Assembly (NCBI RefSeq): GCF_000934605.2
Contig: NZ_CP010897.2
Coordinates: forward strand, 3,162,001-3,226,000
DNA length: 64,000 nucleotides
Direction of reading: 5' to 3'
DNA from: Pandoraea vervacti
GTDB lineage: Bacteria > Pseudomonadota > Gammaproteobacteria > Burkholderiales > Burkholderiaceae
In this document: in pieces, positions 37,101 through 45,812 of the stretch
How positions within the stretch are numbered: position 1 is the first letter of the stretch
How the letters are laid out: every line of letters starts with the position of its first letter
Translations under genes and position numbers: made by a program
The notes under the pieces: generated by a model
Told to the model about the DNA's origin: nothing
The model's database searches: none
The model's input: only the letters and a program-made list of their open reading frames with translations

Positions 37101-37309
37101 TGGTGCCGCTGGTGACCTCGTCCGGCGCCGGTTCGGAAATGCGTCACGCGATGGGGGTGGCCGTGTTCTTCGGCATGATCGGAGTGACCGGTTTCGGTCT
37201 GATCCTCACGCCGGTGTTCTACGTACTGCTCCGTACGCTGGCTGGCAAGAAGCCGCTGCATAGTGCGCACGCGTCGACCATGCCCGCCAACGTCAAGGCC
37301 GAAGTCTGA
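34124..37309 (+). CDS. bpeF: RND multidrug efflux transporter (BpeF/CeoB-like)
   Basis: 1061 residues, typical for HAE-1 RND pumps. It begins MNISKFFIDRPIFAGVLSVL, has twelve transmembrane segments and two periplasmic loops, and keeps the paired Asp of TM4 in VDDAIVVVENVERN (about residue 409) plus GLSAKNAILIVEFA in TM10. It exports drugs using proton-motive force. In Burkholderia the orthologous pump handles chloramphenicol, trimethoprim and fluoroquinolones; substrate range here is inferred from that. Confidence 0.96.
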   Translation: MNISKFFIDRPIFAGVLSVLTLLAGLIAVFQLPISEYPEVVPPSVVVHAQYPGANPKVIAETVASPLEEQINGVENMLYMQSQANSDGNLTTTVTFRLGTDPDKAQQLVQNRVSQALPRLPDDVQRLGVTTIKSSPTLTMVVHLISPNDRYDMTYLRNYALINVKDRLSRIQGVGEVQLWGAGDYSMRVWLDPAKVAQRGLTASDVVRAIREQNVQVAAGVIGATPAGPNTPLQLNVNARGRLNTEEEFRDIILKTSPDGAVTHLSDVARVQLDASSYSLRSLLDNKPAVGLGINQSPGANSLQISDDVRAAMADLQKDMPPGVEYRIEYDPTQFVRSSIKAVSHTLLEAIALVVLVVIVFLQTWRASIIPLLAVPVSIVGTFALLLGFGYSINALSLFGMVLAIGIVVDDAIVVVENVERNIAAGLTPKEATYQAMREVSGPIIAIALTLVAVFVPLAFMSGLTGQFYKQFAMTIAISTVISAFNSLTLSPAMAALLLRDHHAKPDWLTRQMNRYLGGFFNAFNRVFHRGSEKYGNGVTRVIGRKAVMMAIFAVLLGITVLLGKVVPGGFVPAQDKEYLVAFAQLPNGASLDRTEKVIRDMTDIALKIPGVKSSVAFPGLSVNGFTNSSSAGIAFVMLKPFSERKDKSMSAAAIAAKLNAEYAKNKDSFIAVFPPPPVMGLGTLGGFKLQVEDRGALGYEALNNATQAFIKKASQTKELGPTFSSYQINVPQLNVDLDRVKAKQLGVPITDVFDTMQIYLGSLYVNDFNKFGRVYQVRVQADAPYRAHAEDIGLLKTRNTSGDMVPLSSLVKVSPTYGPEMVVRYNGYTAADINGGPAPGYSSGQAQAAVERIAAETLPRGVKFEWTDLTYQQILAGDSALWVFPISVLLVFLVLAAQYESLTLPLAVIMIVPMSIMSALFGVWLTRGDNNIFTQIGLMVLVGLSAKNAILIVEFARELEMQGRTAIAAAIEASRLRLRPILMTSIAFIMGVVPLVTSSGAGSEMRHAMGVAVFFGMIGVTGFGLILTPVFYVLLRTLAGKKPLHSAHASTMPANVKAEV

Positions 37310-37321
37310 AGGATGCCAATC

Positions 37322-38905
37322 ATGCAATCGCAATGGATGAAACGCAGTCTGGGTGTGTCGGGGTTGCTCGCCACCCTGCTGGTGGTGGCGGGCTGCTCGA
37401 TGGCCCCCACGTACGAAGTGCCGAAGGTGACCGACAAGGGAACGCCCACGGCATTCAAGGAAGACGCGTCCACCGCCACGCTCGCAGCGGGTGAAGCCGG
37501 CACGTGGAAGACCGCCGAGCCGTCGGAAGCGATGGCGCGCGGCGAATGGTGGAAGGTGTTCGGCGATGCCGCACTCGACAAGCTGGAAGAAGACGCGCTG
37601 TCAGCCAACCAGAACCTGAAGGCGGCCGCCGCCCGCGTGCAGGAAGCCCGTGGCGTGCAGCGTCAGGCACGCGCGGCGCTGTTCCCGACGCTCGACGCCG
37701 GATTCGGCCCGTCGCGTCAGAAGGTCTCGCCGGCGTCGCAGATGCAACCGGACGGCACGAACATCGCGCCGTTCACGGTGTGGCGTGCGCAGGCGAGCGT
37801 GGGCTACGAGGTCGATCTGTTCGGCCGCGTGTCGGATAACGTCGCCGCTGCCCGGGCAGATGCCGAACAGAGCGAAGCCCTGTACCGCTCGGTGCAACTA
37901 GCGCTGCAAGCCGACGTCGCGCAGAACTACTTCAATCTGCGCGAGCTCGACGCCGAACAGGCGTTGTACACGCAGACGGTCACGCTGCGCGAAGAAGCCC
38001 TGAAACTGGTGCAGCGTCGCTTCTCCGAAGGCGATATCGGTGAGCTCGACGTGGCGCGCGCCAAGGCCGAACTGGCCACGGCGCAGTCCGATGCGCTTGC
38101 AGTGGCGCGTCTGCGTGCCGCGTCCGAGCACAGCCTCGCGATTCTGCTTGGCAAAACGCCGGCCGAGTTCACGTTCGCACCGTCGCCGCTGGTGCCGGTC
38201 ACGGTCCGCATTCCAGCGGGTCTGCCCTCGGCATTGCTGGAGCGCCGCCCCGACATCGCCGCCGCCGAGCGCGCAATGGCCGCAGCGAACTCGCGCATCG
38301 GCGTGGCGAAGGCAGCCTTCTTCCCCTCGCTGTCGCTAACCGGCTCGGGTGGCTTTGAAGCCGCCACGCTGGGCGACCTGTTCAACTGGTCGAGCCGTAC
38401 GTTCCTGCTCGGCCCGGTGGTCGGTGGCCTGCTCTCGATGCCGATCTTCGACGGCGGTGCGCGCAGCGGCAACCTGTCGCGTGCGCGTGCGCAGTACGAG
38501 GAGGACGTCGCGAACTATCGTCAGCAAGTGTTGGTGGCGTTCCAGGAGGTCGAAGACAACCTGTCGAACCTGCGTCTGCTCTCGCAGCAAACGCGGGCGC
38601 AAGACGACGCCGTCAAGGCATCGAGCCGCGCGGCGCAACTCTCGCGCACGCAATATCAGGAAGGCTCGATTGCCTATCTGGACGTCATCGACGCCGAGCG
38701 CACCGTCTTGCAAACGCGCCGTAGCGCCGTGCAACTGGCCGGGGCGCAGGCCGTGTCGACGGTCAACCTGATTCGGGCATTGGGCGGTGGCTGGGGCGAT
38801 TTGCCCAAGTCGCCCGACGGCACGCCCCCCGGCACGACCGAAGGTGCCGCCGCCCCGACGGCCAGCGCGTCGACGGCGAACGGCGCCACGGTGGCGGCTC
38901 GCTGA
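37322..38905 (+). CDS. oprC: Outer-membrane efflux lipoprotein (OprC/OpcM-like)
   Basis: 527 residues. A lipoprotein signal with lipobox LVVAGC (Cys25) is followed by the NodT/TolC-type channel domain with coiled-coil regions. The ATG at 37322 is preferred over one at 37313 because AAGG lies 8-9 bases upstream of it; the 37313 ATG sits directly on that site. Last gene of the llpE operon, followed by a strong terminator at 38966-38993. The C-terminus has an Ala/Thr/Ser-rich tail. Confidence 0.94.
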   Translation: MQSQWMKRSLGVSGLLATLLVVAGCSMAPTYEVPKVTDKGTPTAFKEDASTATLAAGEAGTWKTAEPSEAMARGEWWKVFGDAALDKLEEDALSANQNLKAAAARVQEARGVQRQARAALFPTLDAGFGPSRQKVSPASQMQPDGTNIAPFTVWRAQASVGYEVDLFGRVSDNVAAARADAEQSEALYRSVQLALQADVAQNYFNLRELDAEQALYTQTVTLREEALKLVQRRFSEGDIGELDVARAKAELATAQSDALAVARLRAASEHSLAILLGKTPAEFTFAPSPLVPVTVRIPAGLPSALLERRPDIAAAERAMAAANSRIGVAKAAFFPSLSLTGSGGFEAATLGDLFNWSSRTFLLGPVVGGLLSMPIFDGGARSGNLSRARAQYEEDVANYRQQVLVAFQEVEDNLSNLRLLSQQTRAQDDAVKASSRAAQLSRTQYQEGSIAYLDVIDAERTVLQTRRSAVQLAGAQAVSTVNLIRALGGGWGDLPKSPDGTPPGTTEGAAAPTASASTANGATVAAR

Positions 38906-38965
38906 GCGCACGTGGCGAACAGCGCCACGCGCCATAACGAGTTGCAGCGATTGCACTGCAACCGT

Positions 38966-38993
38966 CGTGACACCCGCCCCCGAGGGTGTCACG
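38966..38993 (+). terminator. Terminator of the efflux operon
   Basis: CGTGACACCC-GCCCCCGA-GGGTGTCACG hairpin about 60 bases after the last efflux gene. The T-run is absent, but the stem is long and strong. Confidence 0.7.
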
Positions 38994-39380
38994 GCGAAGT
39001 GAACGCCAGGAATGCACCGAACCGGCGGCCGCGCTCGTACCCCCAAGACGAGTGGCCCGCTGACCTGCCCCCGATGCGGGCCAGGCGCGCCGCCGGTCCC
39101 GGTGCACCCGCGCTTCGTCGCGTAATAGCGTGACAGCTTGAAAGCGAGCGCGCGTAAAAGTTTTCTTCCCTGCGTCCCTGCTTGCCCGGCGCATGCCTCA
39201 GGTCAAAAGACATTGGGCATGTCCGGGCGTTTTTTTTGCCGACGATGGTAGGATGAACACACGGTTCGCCGCATTCGTGCGCCGCAGGGTGGACATGGGC
39301 GCGACGACCGTCGCTGGCAAGTCATCTCGAATGCTTCCCCCGCGTTCGGTCTTTCGACCCTACGATAAGGAGTGCAAACA
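38994..39380. other. Gene-free spacer before the RcnB-like gene
   Basis: No convincing coding frame. A short stem GACAT-TGGGC-ATGTC near 39210 followed by a run of eight T at about 39228-39235 may be a weak plus-strand terminator. The promoter of the RcnB-like gene is probably in the last 150 bases. Confidence 0.5.
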
Positions 39381-39797
39381 ATGAAGATGCGCAAGACACT
39401 GTCGCTTTGCCTCGCCGCCGGTCTGGCGGTTTCCTCGTCCCTCGCATTGGCTCAGGGCGGCCCGCCGCCGCAAGGCGGGCCAGGCGGTCCACCGGGACAC
39501 CAGCCGGGCGGGCCGCATGGCGGTCCTCCGGGCCAGGGTCCTCAGAAGAGCAAGCATGGCGGCCCGCCGCCGCGCGCGCAGGGCGGTCCCGGCGACGATT
39601 CGTCGTGGCAACACCCCGACTGGCGCAAGGGCGATCGCGTACCGCAACAGTATCGCGACGCCCAGTATCGGGTCGACGACTACCGCCAATACCATCTCGA
39701 CCCGCCCAAGCGGGGTCACCACTGGGTTGGCGTCGGCGCCGACTTCCTGCTGGTCAATAGTTCAGGCGTCATCGTCCAGATCGTGGGCGGACACTGA
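39381..39797 (+). CDS. RcnB-like exported protein
   Basis: 138 residues. A Sec signal peptide (LSLCLAAGLAVSSSLALA) precedes a Gly-Pro-rich, His-containing segment (repeats such as GGPPPQGGPGGPPG) and a C-terminal domain typical of the RcnB family (DYRQYHLDPPKRGHHWVGVG and DFLLVNSSGVIVQIV). RcnB proteins are small periplasmic proteins linked to nickel/cobalt homeostasis in Escherichia coli. The metal role here is not established. The ATG at 39381 has a perfect AAGGAG; a GTG at 39372 is less likely. A terminator follows at 39856-39880. Confidence 0.8.
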   Translation: MKMRKTLSLCLAAGLAVSSSLALAQGGPPPQGGPGGPPGHQPGGPHGGPPGQGPQKSKHGGPPPRAQGGPGDDSSWQHPDWRKGDRVPQQYRDAQYRVDDYRQYHLDPPKRGHHWVGVGADFLLVNSSGVIVQIVGGH

Positions 39798-39855
39798 TAA
39801 GCGTCCGGCGTCCATGACATTTGACGTCGCAACGTTCCGCTGATTTGCCAGCCGT

Positions 39856-39880
39856 GCGGCAGGGTTTCCCACCCTGCCGC
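39856..39880 (+). terminator. Terminator after the RcnB-like gene
   Basis: GCGGCAGGG-TTTCCCA-CCCTGCCGC stem followed by GTTTCGTTTG. Confidence 0.8.
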
Positions 39881-40105
39881 GTTTCGTTTGTGGCGCCCAT
39901 CCGCCTTTCTCTGCGCCCGACTTCCCGCCCGCACGCCAGCGGCCTCCGTAGCCAGCAAGGTTCTCCCCCCGCTGTCCTGGCGTCCCGTTTTCCTGGATTT
40001 GGTGCACCGCTTCGATGCCAGTCGCCGCCAGACGCTGATCTCGCTGCGCCGCAGCATTAAAATCATGCGCTCACCTCCTGCCAATCCATCGATATACGAT
40101 ATATC
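39881..40105. other. Gap before the HPP/CBS gene
   Basis: No plus-strand gene. The end of the gap has an AT-rich near-palindrome CGATATACGATATATC (40090-40105) that could supply -10 elements in both directions. On the minus strand a perfect AGGAGGT (40073-40079) precedes an ATG at 40066 (see findings). Confidence 0.45.
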
Positions 40106-41296
40106 ATGCACAAAATATCAAAAAGCCGCCCCAAACGGGTGCGGCGGATGGAACGGATCCCGCGGGACGAGATGGCCATGACACGACGCGATGTAAGGGA
40201 CTGGATGGCGGGCTTTTTGCCCGCCGTGGCGGCGGTGCACTGGCGCGAGCGACTTCGCGCCGGCCTGGGCGCCTTGTGCGGCATTGGGCTGACCGGCGCG
40301 CTGATGCTATGGCTGCTCGGCCCGGCCAGCGACATCCCCTGGCTGGTCGCACCCATGGGCGCCTCGGCCGTACTGCTGTTCGGCGTGCCCGCCAGTCCGC
40401 TCGCACAGCCCTGGTCGATGCTCGGCGGCAATCTCGTCGCGGCCGTCGTCGGTGTGACGTGCGCCATGTTCATCACGTCGCCCGTCGTCGCCGCCGCCAC
40501 GGCGGTGGGCGTGGCGATTGCGTTGATGTTCACGCTGCGCTGCGTGCATCCGCCCTCGGGGGCGGTCGCGCTGACAGCGGTGCTTGGCGGCCCGTCCGTT
40601 CACGCACTCGGCTACGGCTTTGTGCTCGAACCCATCGCGCTGCAATCGGTCCTGCTTTTGGGCGCCGCCATCGGCTATCACGCCCTCACCGGTCACCGCT
40701 ATCCGCATGCAATGCGTGCGCAGGCAGCGGCGCGTCCGGTCAATGCCCAGGCGATCCCGGTCACGACCGCCGACGCCGAAAAAGCCCTCGCCCGCCGCAG
40801 CGAACTGCTCGACATTTCGGCAGACGACTTGGTCAGCCTGTTGCGCGATACGCAACGCGAGGCATTCGCCCGGCGTGCCCGAGAACTGACGGCGGCCGAT
40901 GTCATGGCCCCGCCACTGGCCAAGGTGCAGGCGCATGAAGACGTCCCGGCAGCGTGGCGTCTGTTGCAGCGCCACGGGCTGGACGCCCTGCCGGTCGTCG
41001 ACGGCGACGCCCGCGTCATCGGTCTCGTGACGCGTCATGATTTGCACACCCGCCGCGCACGCCGGCAGCGCTGGCCGCGCTTCGCGATGTCGCTGGGCGT
41101 GGGAGGCCAGCGCCGCGCAGTGCGCGATCTGATGCAGGGCGATCTCCCGTCGGCCACCGCCGGCATGCCGCTCTCGGAGCTGGTGCCGCTGCTCGTGACG
41201 CAACGTCACGGTACGCTGCCCGTACTCGACGACGCCGCGCGGCTCGTCGGCGTTGTCACCCATGCCGAAGTGCTTCGCAAGGTCATGACGGCTTAA
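40106..41296 (+). CDS. HPP family membrane protein with CBS domain pair
   Basis: About 396 residues if the first ATG is used. Four transmembrane segments surround the HPP signature HPPSGAVALTAVLGG (about 150-165). The C-terminal half carries two CBS motifs (DVMAPPLAKVQAHEDVPAAW and VRDLMQGDLPSATAGMPL), which sense adenosine-type ligands in other proteins. Alternative in-frame starts are at 40151, 40172 and 40178; the latter pair has GGGACGAG upstream and is quite plausible. The transported or sensed substrate is unknown (some HPP proteins are linked to nitrite transport). Confidence 0.8.
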   Translation: MHKISKSRPKRVRRMERIPRDEMAMTRRDVRDWMAGFLPAVAAVHWRERLRAGLGALCGIGLTGALMLWLLGPASDIPWLVAPMGASAVLLFGVPASPLAQPWSMLGGNLVAAVVGVTCAMFITSPVVAAATAVGVAIALMFTLRCVHPPSGAVALTAVLGGPSVHALGYGFVLEPIALQSVLLLGAAIGYHALTGHRYPHAMRAQAAARPVNAQAIPVTTADAEKALARRSELLDISADDLVSLLRDTQREAFARRARELTAADVMAPPLAKVQAHEDVPAAWRLLQRHGLDALPVVDGDARVIGLVTRHDLHTRRARRQRWPRFAMSLGVGGQRRAVRDLMQGDLPSATAGMPLSELVPLLVTQRHGTLPVLDDAARLVGVVTHAEVLRKVMTA

Positions 41297-41616
41297 GCGC
41301 CAAACGTCGAAAGGTCTGCGATGCCAACCGGCGTCGCGGATCGGCGCCCTCCTCTGCCTCGCGCATTACCCTGCTTTCCCTCGCTTTCCACCGCTTTCAA
41401 CCGCTTGCCTCTGCTCTCTGCGCATTCATGCACCGGCGCTACGCGGCACGCGCGCTCCAGTACGCGCGCGACACCCGGCAGCCGATCCCTCGGACACCTG
41501 CGATTGTCAGCCGTGAGGCGATCTGCAAGAATGGCTGCGGCCTGGCAGGCCAGCGCACCGGCGCGCCGTCACCACACAGCTTCGATCGACGAAGCGATAT
41601 TCGCTCAAGGGGAAAC
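41297..41616. other. Pyrimidine-rich gap, no gene seen
   Basis: 320 bases with repeated CTTTCC/CTTGCC motifs at 41350-41420 and a GCGCGC inverted repeat near 41450-41470. No supported gene; probably leader or promoter DNA of the membrane protein that follows. Confidence 0.5.
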
Positions 41617-42441
41617 ATGGAACCGATCACGTTCACACAGTGTTTCAAAGGCGCCTGGATCGACGGTCTCAACGCGTTGCGCAATCGGCCGCTGCTCGCC
41701 ATCACCGTTGCCCTCGTCATTCTCGTCACGCTAGCGCTTGGCACGTCGGTCAAGCAACTTGCCGCCGATGCCGCCCAAACCGGCATGCCCGCGGCATACC
41801 GTCTGAAACTCGCGCTCGTGTCGTTGGGCATCGGCTTTGTGAACGTCGTGGCGTACTCGACACTTGCCGTTCACGCCGTGCGCTACGTCGTGCTCGGGCC
41901 GGAACTCGCGCGTGGGACCGCTTGGTATCGCGACGTCGTTCGTTACGTGTGGACGTCGATCCAGATCGGGTTTGGCTTCGGCGTGGTCTCGGCAGCGATC
42001 ATGGTAATCGCCGTGTTAGCGATGCGCCTGTCCGGTCAGGGAGACTCGTCGGCCCTTGCGATGACGCTTCTCGTCCTGTTGCTATGTCTGGCGATATTCG
42101 TTGCGATCCGCCTCTCGCTGATTCTGGCGCAGGTCGGCGCCGGGCGCAGCAAACGCTGGCGCGCCGCGTGGCAGGACACGCGCGGTCACTTCTGGTCGAT
42201 TTTCGGCACCGGTCTGGCCATCGCCGTGCCTATCATCGTCGGCGCGCTCGTGATGTTGGTCCTTGTCGAATTGCTCGTCCGGATGACCGGTAGCACAACG
42301 GTGCTGGTGCTCGCCGCGCTGATCCTGCAAGCGATCATCTCCGTCGTGTGGATGGCTGTCATCTGCGCGGGCAACGGCTGGATCTACCACCGATATGCGA
42401 ATCGCCTTCTCGATCTGGAAGGCGCACCCGACGACGTTTGA
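41617..42441 (+). CDS. Multi-pass membrane protein, function unknown
   Basis: 274 residues with about six transmembrane helices: near 30-50, 75-95, 115-140, 148-170, 195-220 and 228-250. The ATG at 41617 is preceded by AAGGGGA. No sequence motif identifies a function. The pattern resembles YciC-like or DUF4013-like inner-membrane proteins, but I cannot assign it. Its terminator at 42458-42488 is shared with map. Confidence 0.75.
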   Translation: MEPITFTQCFKGAWIDGLNALRNRPLLAITVALVILVTLALGTSVKQLAADAAQTGMPAAYRLKLALVSLGIGFVNVVAYSTLAVHAVRYVVLGPELARGTAWYRDVVRYVWTSIQIGFGFGVVSAAIMVIAVLAMRLSGQGDSSALAMTLLVLLLCLAIFVAIRLSLILAQVGAGRSKRWRAAWQDTRGHFWSIFGTGLAIAVPIIVGALVMLVLVELLVRMTGSTTVLVLAALILQAIISVVWMAVICAGNGWIYHRYANRLLDLEGAPDDV

Positions 42442-42457
42442 ACAAACACAGATACAA

Positions 42458-42488
42458 AAGGGGCGCAGGCATGTGACCTGCGCCCCTT
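42458..42488. terminator. Bidirectional terminator between the membrane protein and map
   Basis: AAGGGGCGCAGG ... CCTGCGCCCCTT. On the minus strand it is followed by TTGTATC, so it serves map, which ends at 42586. Confidence 0.85.
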
Positions 42489-42585
42489 CGTTCCGTCGGC
42501 CTTATCGGCGTCTGCCTCTACCGGCGGGATCGTCGGCAATTGACGGCCTCGTTGGCCTCGTCCGCCTCCTCGGCCACGCTCAACC

Positions 42586-43416
42586 TCAAGCGGCGTTCGC
42601 TGCCGCTACACCGGCATCCAGCGCCCCATAGCGCGCATAGTCGCCGAGGCCGTCCGGCCATTGCGTGAGCACCTGAAAGCCCGTCTCGGTGACGGCGACC
42701 ATGTGTTCCCATTGCGCGGAGAGCGAGCGATCACGCGTGACAACGGTCCACCCATCGGCCAGTTGCTTCGTGTCGGGCTTACCGGCATTGACCATCGGTT
42801 CGATGGTGAAGATCATGCCGGGGCGCAGCGTCAGCCCCGTGCCGGGGCGCCCGTAATGCAGCACCTGCGGATCGTCGTGATACGTGGTGCCAATGCCGTG
42901 CCCGCAGTAGTCGCGCACGATGCTGAAGCCTTCCCGGTGTGCGACCGTCTGGATCGCGTAGCCGACGTCGCCGAGCGTCGCGCCAGGACGCACGGCACGA
43001 ATGCCCGCGAGCATCGCCTCGTACGTCGTGTCGACCAGACGCTTGGCGAGAATGCTCGGCTTGCCCGCGTAATACATGCGGCTCGTGTCACCGAACCAGC
43101 CGTCCTTGATCAGTGCGACGTCGATGTTCACGATGTCGCCGTCGTGCAACTTCTTGTCGCCGGGAATACCGTGGCAGACCACGTGATTCACCGACGCACA
43201 CACCGTCTTCGGATAACCGTGATAACCGACGTTGGCCGGAATCGCCTTCAACTCGTTGACGATGAAGTCATGGCAGAGCCGGTCGAGCTCGTCGGTCGTG
43301 ACACCGGGCTTCACATGCTCGCCGATCATCGCAAGCACCTGTGCGGCAAGCTCCCCGGCGCGGCGCGACAGGGCAATTTCTTCGTTCGAGCGGATGACAA
43401 CGCGTTCGCGCACCAT
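42586..43416 (-). CDS. map: Type I methionine aminopeptidase
   Basis: 276 residues. Metal ligands Asp, Asp, His, Glu, Glu are visible in VNIDVAL, FGDTSRM, GHGIGT, FTIEPM and WEHMVAVTE. It removes N-terminal Met from nascent proteins. The ATG overlaps the stop of the upstream parD-like gene by one base (TAATG), so the pair is translationally coupled. This is probably an accessory copy. The essential map copy is usually next to rpsB or the ribosomal cluster, which is not in this window. Confidence 0.93.
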   Translation of the reverse strand: MVRERVVIRSNEEIALSRRAGELAAQVLAMIGEHVKPGVTTDELDRLCHDFIVNELKAIPANVGYHGYPKTVCASVNHVVCHGIPGDKKLHDGDIVNIDVALIKDGWFGDTSRMYYAGKPSILAKRLVDTTYEAMLAGIRAVRPGATLGDVGYAIQTVAHREGFSIVRDYCGHGIGTTYHDDPQVLHYGRPGTGLTLRPGMIFTIEPMVNAGKPDTKQLADGWTVVTRDRSLSAQWEHMVAVTETGFQVLTQWPDGLGDYARYGALDAGVAAANAA

Positions 43417-43670
43417 TAGGCCACCTTGTTCAATACGGTGACGGGTGCACCGGTTGCTGGAGAAACGACAGCGCCGGTCTGGCCGACCGGCGCGCCTTCG
43501 GTCTCGATGAGCCGACGGCAAATCTCGCCATAACTCATCGTGGGATTCAGTTCGGCAAGCATGCCGACGCGCAGCCAATGTTCGGCTTGCGCATTGATCG
43601 AGCGGCTGAGCGCGCCGCTGGTGTTGCGCAGCGCCTCATGCATTTGCTCCGATATCTTCACGATACCCAT
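43416..43670 (-). CDS. ParD-like protein coupled to map
   Basis: 84 residues with a ribbon-helix-helix-like start (MGIVKISEQMHEALRNTSGA), similar to ParD-like family proteins that precede map in Burkholderiales. No ParE toxin is next to it. It may be an orphan DNA-binding protein or regulator of the map copy. The stop shares a base with the map start. Confidence 0.8.
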   Translation of the reverse strand: MGIVKISEQMHEALRNTSGALSRSINAQAEHWLRVGMLAELNPTMSYGEICRRLIETEGAPVGQTGAVVSPATGAPVTVLNKVA

Positions 43671-43730
43671 GGGGCAGGCTCCATATATACGAAATAGCTA
43701 CGAAACGTATATTACCAGCCTTGCCTCGAA

Positions 43731-44144
43731 ATGTCTTCTCCCCTTTATCAGGATCCGCCCGCCGATTGTTCCGTGCGCGTAACTTCAAGCGGGTGGAATG
43801 CGATCGTGTGCGTCATTTCCGGCGCGCTGCATGTCGATGTCGCCGGATCGCAACGTCAGTGGCAAGCCGGAGACGCCGTCGCCGTCGGTGTGCTCGACGA
43901 CGCGCCCGACGCTTGCTTCACGCTCGTAACGCTCGTCATGCGCGCCGCAAGCGCCGACGTCGACACGCACTTCGTCGTGCTGTCCGGTCCTGCGCTGAAC
44001 GAACCCATCGCCAAACACGGCCCCTTCGTCATGAACTCGATCGAGCAACTCAACGACCGCATCTCGGCGTACCAGCGTGGAGAATTCGGTGAACTGGACG
44101 ACGACACGTTCCCGCAGTTGCGCGCCTGTCGCGCATCGCCATAA
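43731..44144 (+). CDS. Pirin C-terminal-domain protein
   Basis: 137 residues. The second half (LSGPALNEPIAKHGPFVMNS ... YQRGEFG) matches the C-terminal cupin of pirins, whose full length is about 230-300 residues. The N-terminal metal-binding cupin of canonical pirins is absent. The preceding gene is divergent. No metal ligand set is visible, so quercetinase-type activity is unlikely. Confidence 0.7.
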   Translation: MSSPLYQDPPADCSVRVTSSGWNAIVCVISGALHVDVAGSQRQWQAGDAVAVGVLDDAPDACFTLVTLVMRAASADVDTHFVVLSGPALNEPIAKHGPFVMNSIEQLNDRISAYQRGEFGELDDDTFPQLRACRASP

Positions 44145-44199
44145 CCGTCACCACCCAGGTCACGACGACGGCCCTTCCCCTGCCCTCCCTCCGCTTCGC

Positions 44200-45783
44200 T
44201 CATATCTGCCTGGCGTGCTCGGCCTGCCCCGTCCGTGCGGATGCGGGCGACGCCGTGTCGTCCTGACTGCCACCCTTGCCGAACGCGACCCCGCTCATCA
44301 GCGCCAGCCCCCACGCGCCCACGACGCCATACACCATCACCCACCCGAAGCCATGCACCAGCGCAGCGTGCACGATCTGCCCTTGCGGATCGGCCGCGGC
44401 GAGCGCCGCATTGCCCTGCGCAACGGATTCCAGACTACCGGCAGCCACCTTCTCTGCGAGGGAGCGCAGCGAGTGCGCGTCAAATCCCGATGGCAGCGCG
44501 CGGACGAGATATGCGCCAACCCCCTGGAGCAGAATGAATCCCATCACGGCGATGTTGATGGCCAGACTGATCAGTCGCGCGCTCATGTCGATTCCCGACG
44601 CCATGCCGGCCCGATTCGCCGACACCGCCCCGGTCGCGGTATTCGTGACCGGCGTGTTCGTCAGTCCCAGTCCCACGCCGCAAAGCACACAGCCGGGCAA
44701 CATCGTGAGCCAGCTCGCCTGCGCCATGCCTGAGCCAACCTTCATCAGCAGGAAACCCAGACCGATGGTGAAGAGGCCCAGCGGGATGACACGGCGGGCG
44801 TCGAATCGTAGCGACAGCCGTTCGGCGAGCGGTGGCACGACGAGCGTGGGCAGCGTGTAGGCAAGCAGCGACAGCCCGGCATCCACGCTCGTGTAGCCGA
44901 ACGCCCCCTGGAAATAGATCGGCAGATAGATCATGAACGACCAGTAGCTGAAGTTCATGCCCATCGAACCGAACATCGCACCGGAAAAGCGTCGAATACG
45001 AAACACGGCGAAATCGAACATCGGACGCGGACTGCGCTTCTCGATCCAGACAAACGCGACGAAGCTCGCCACCGTTGCGGCAGCGATGGCGAGCGCCTGC
45101 GCACTGGCCATGCCGAGATCGGGACCCTGCGTAATGAAATACACCAGACCGAACGTGGCAAGCGAGAGCGTGACGATGCCTGGCACGTCGAGATAATGCG
45201 CATGCGGATCGCGCGACTCCTGCACACCGATCAACACCAGTGCGAGCGCCACGAGCGAGAGCACCACGTGCACCAGAAAAACCCACTGCCAGTCCGCCAC
45301 GGCAACGATCATGCCGCCGATGATGGGCCCGAAACCCAGACCGATGCCGAAGATGATGCCCCACGCGCCGAACGCCTTGCTGCGCTCGCGCCCTTCGCGA
45401 AACTGGTGCGAGAGCACCGCGACCTGACAGATCAGCATGGCGCCGCCGCCCATGCCCTGCAAGAAGCGGCTCACGATGAGCACCGGGGCGCTTTGCGCGA
45501 GCCCGCATGCGAGCGACGTCAGCGCGAAGACCACGATGCTGATCAGGTATACGCGACGGCGCCCGAAACGGTCGGCAAGTGTGCCGGTGGCCATCAGCAC
45601 CGTCGTGCAGGCCAGCGTGTAAGCATTCATGATCCATTGGATCTGTCGGAAGTCGGCCTGCAAGACGCGCTCCAGTGTGGAGAGCACCGTCGGCACGCTG
45701 GAAATTTCGAGGCCGAACATCAGGGACGTGAGGCACACGGCGGCGAGCGCCACCGCGTTTCTTGATGTGGGTGTGTGAGTCAT
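44200..45783 (-). CDS. DHA2 family MFS drug transporter
   Basis: 527 residues with about 14 transmembrane helices and the MFS motif A (TLADRFGRRRVY). Probably a drug:H+ antiporter of the EmrB/QacA class. The ATG at 45783 is used; the ORF could extend 22 codons upstream through the dyad at 45813-45843. It is divergent from a LysR gene at 45914, likely its regulator. The C-terminal tail is Gln/Asp/Ala-rich. Confidence 0.88.
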   Translation of the reverse strand: MTHTPTSRNAVALAAVCLTSLMFGLEISSVPTVLSTLERVLQADFRQIQWIMNAYTLACTTVLMATGTLADRFGRRRVYLISIVVFALTSLACGLAQSAPVLIVSRFLQGMGGGAMLICQVAVLSHQFREGRERSKAFGAWGIIFGIGLGFGPIIGGMIVAVADWQWVFLVHVVLSLVALALVLIGVQESRDPHAHYLDVPGIVTLSLATFGLVYFITQGPDLGMASAQALAIAAATVASFVAFVWIEKRSPRPMFDFAVFRIRRFSGAMFGSMGMNFSYWSFMIYLPIYFQGAFGYTSVDAGLSLLAYTLPTLVVPPLAERLSLRFDARRVIPLGLFTIGLGFLLMKVGSGMAQASWLTMLPGCVLCGVGLGLTNTPVTNTATGAVSANRAGMASGIDMSARLISLAINIAVMGFILLQGVGAYLVRALPSGFDAHSLRSLAEKVAAGSLESVAQGNAALAAADPQGQIVHAALVHGFGWVMVYGVVGAWGLALMSGVAFGKGGSQDDTASPASARTGQAEHARQI

Positions 45784-45812
45784 GGGAATCACCGGATTGG
45801 ATAACGTCAGAG

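Noticed and set aside
34133..37333. 1066-codon minus-strand frame across the RND pump gene
   Set aside because: Arg/His-rich shadow frame; the plus strand encodes a canonical RND transporter.
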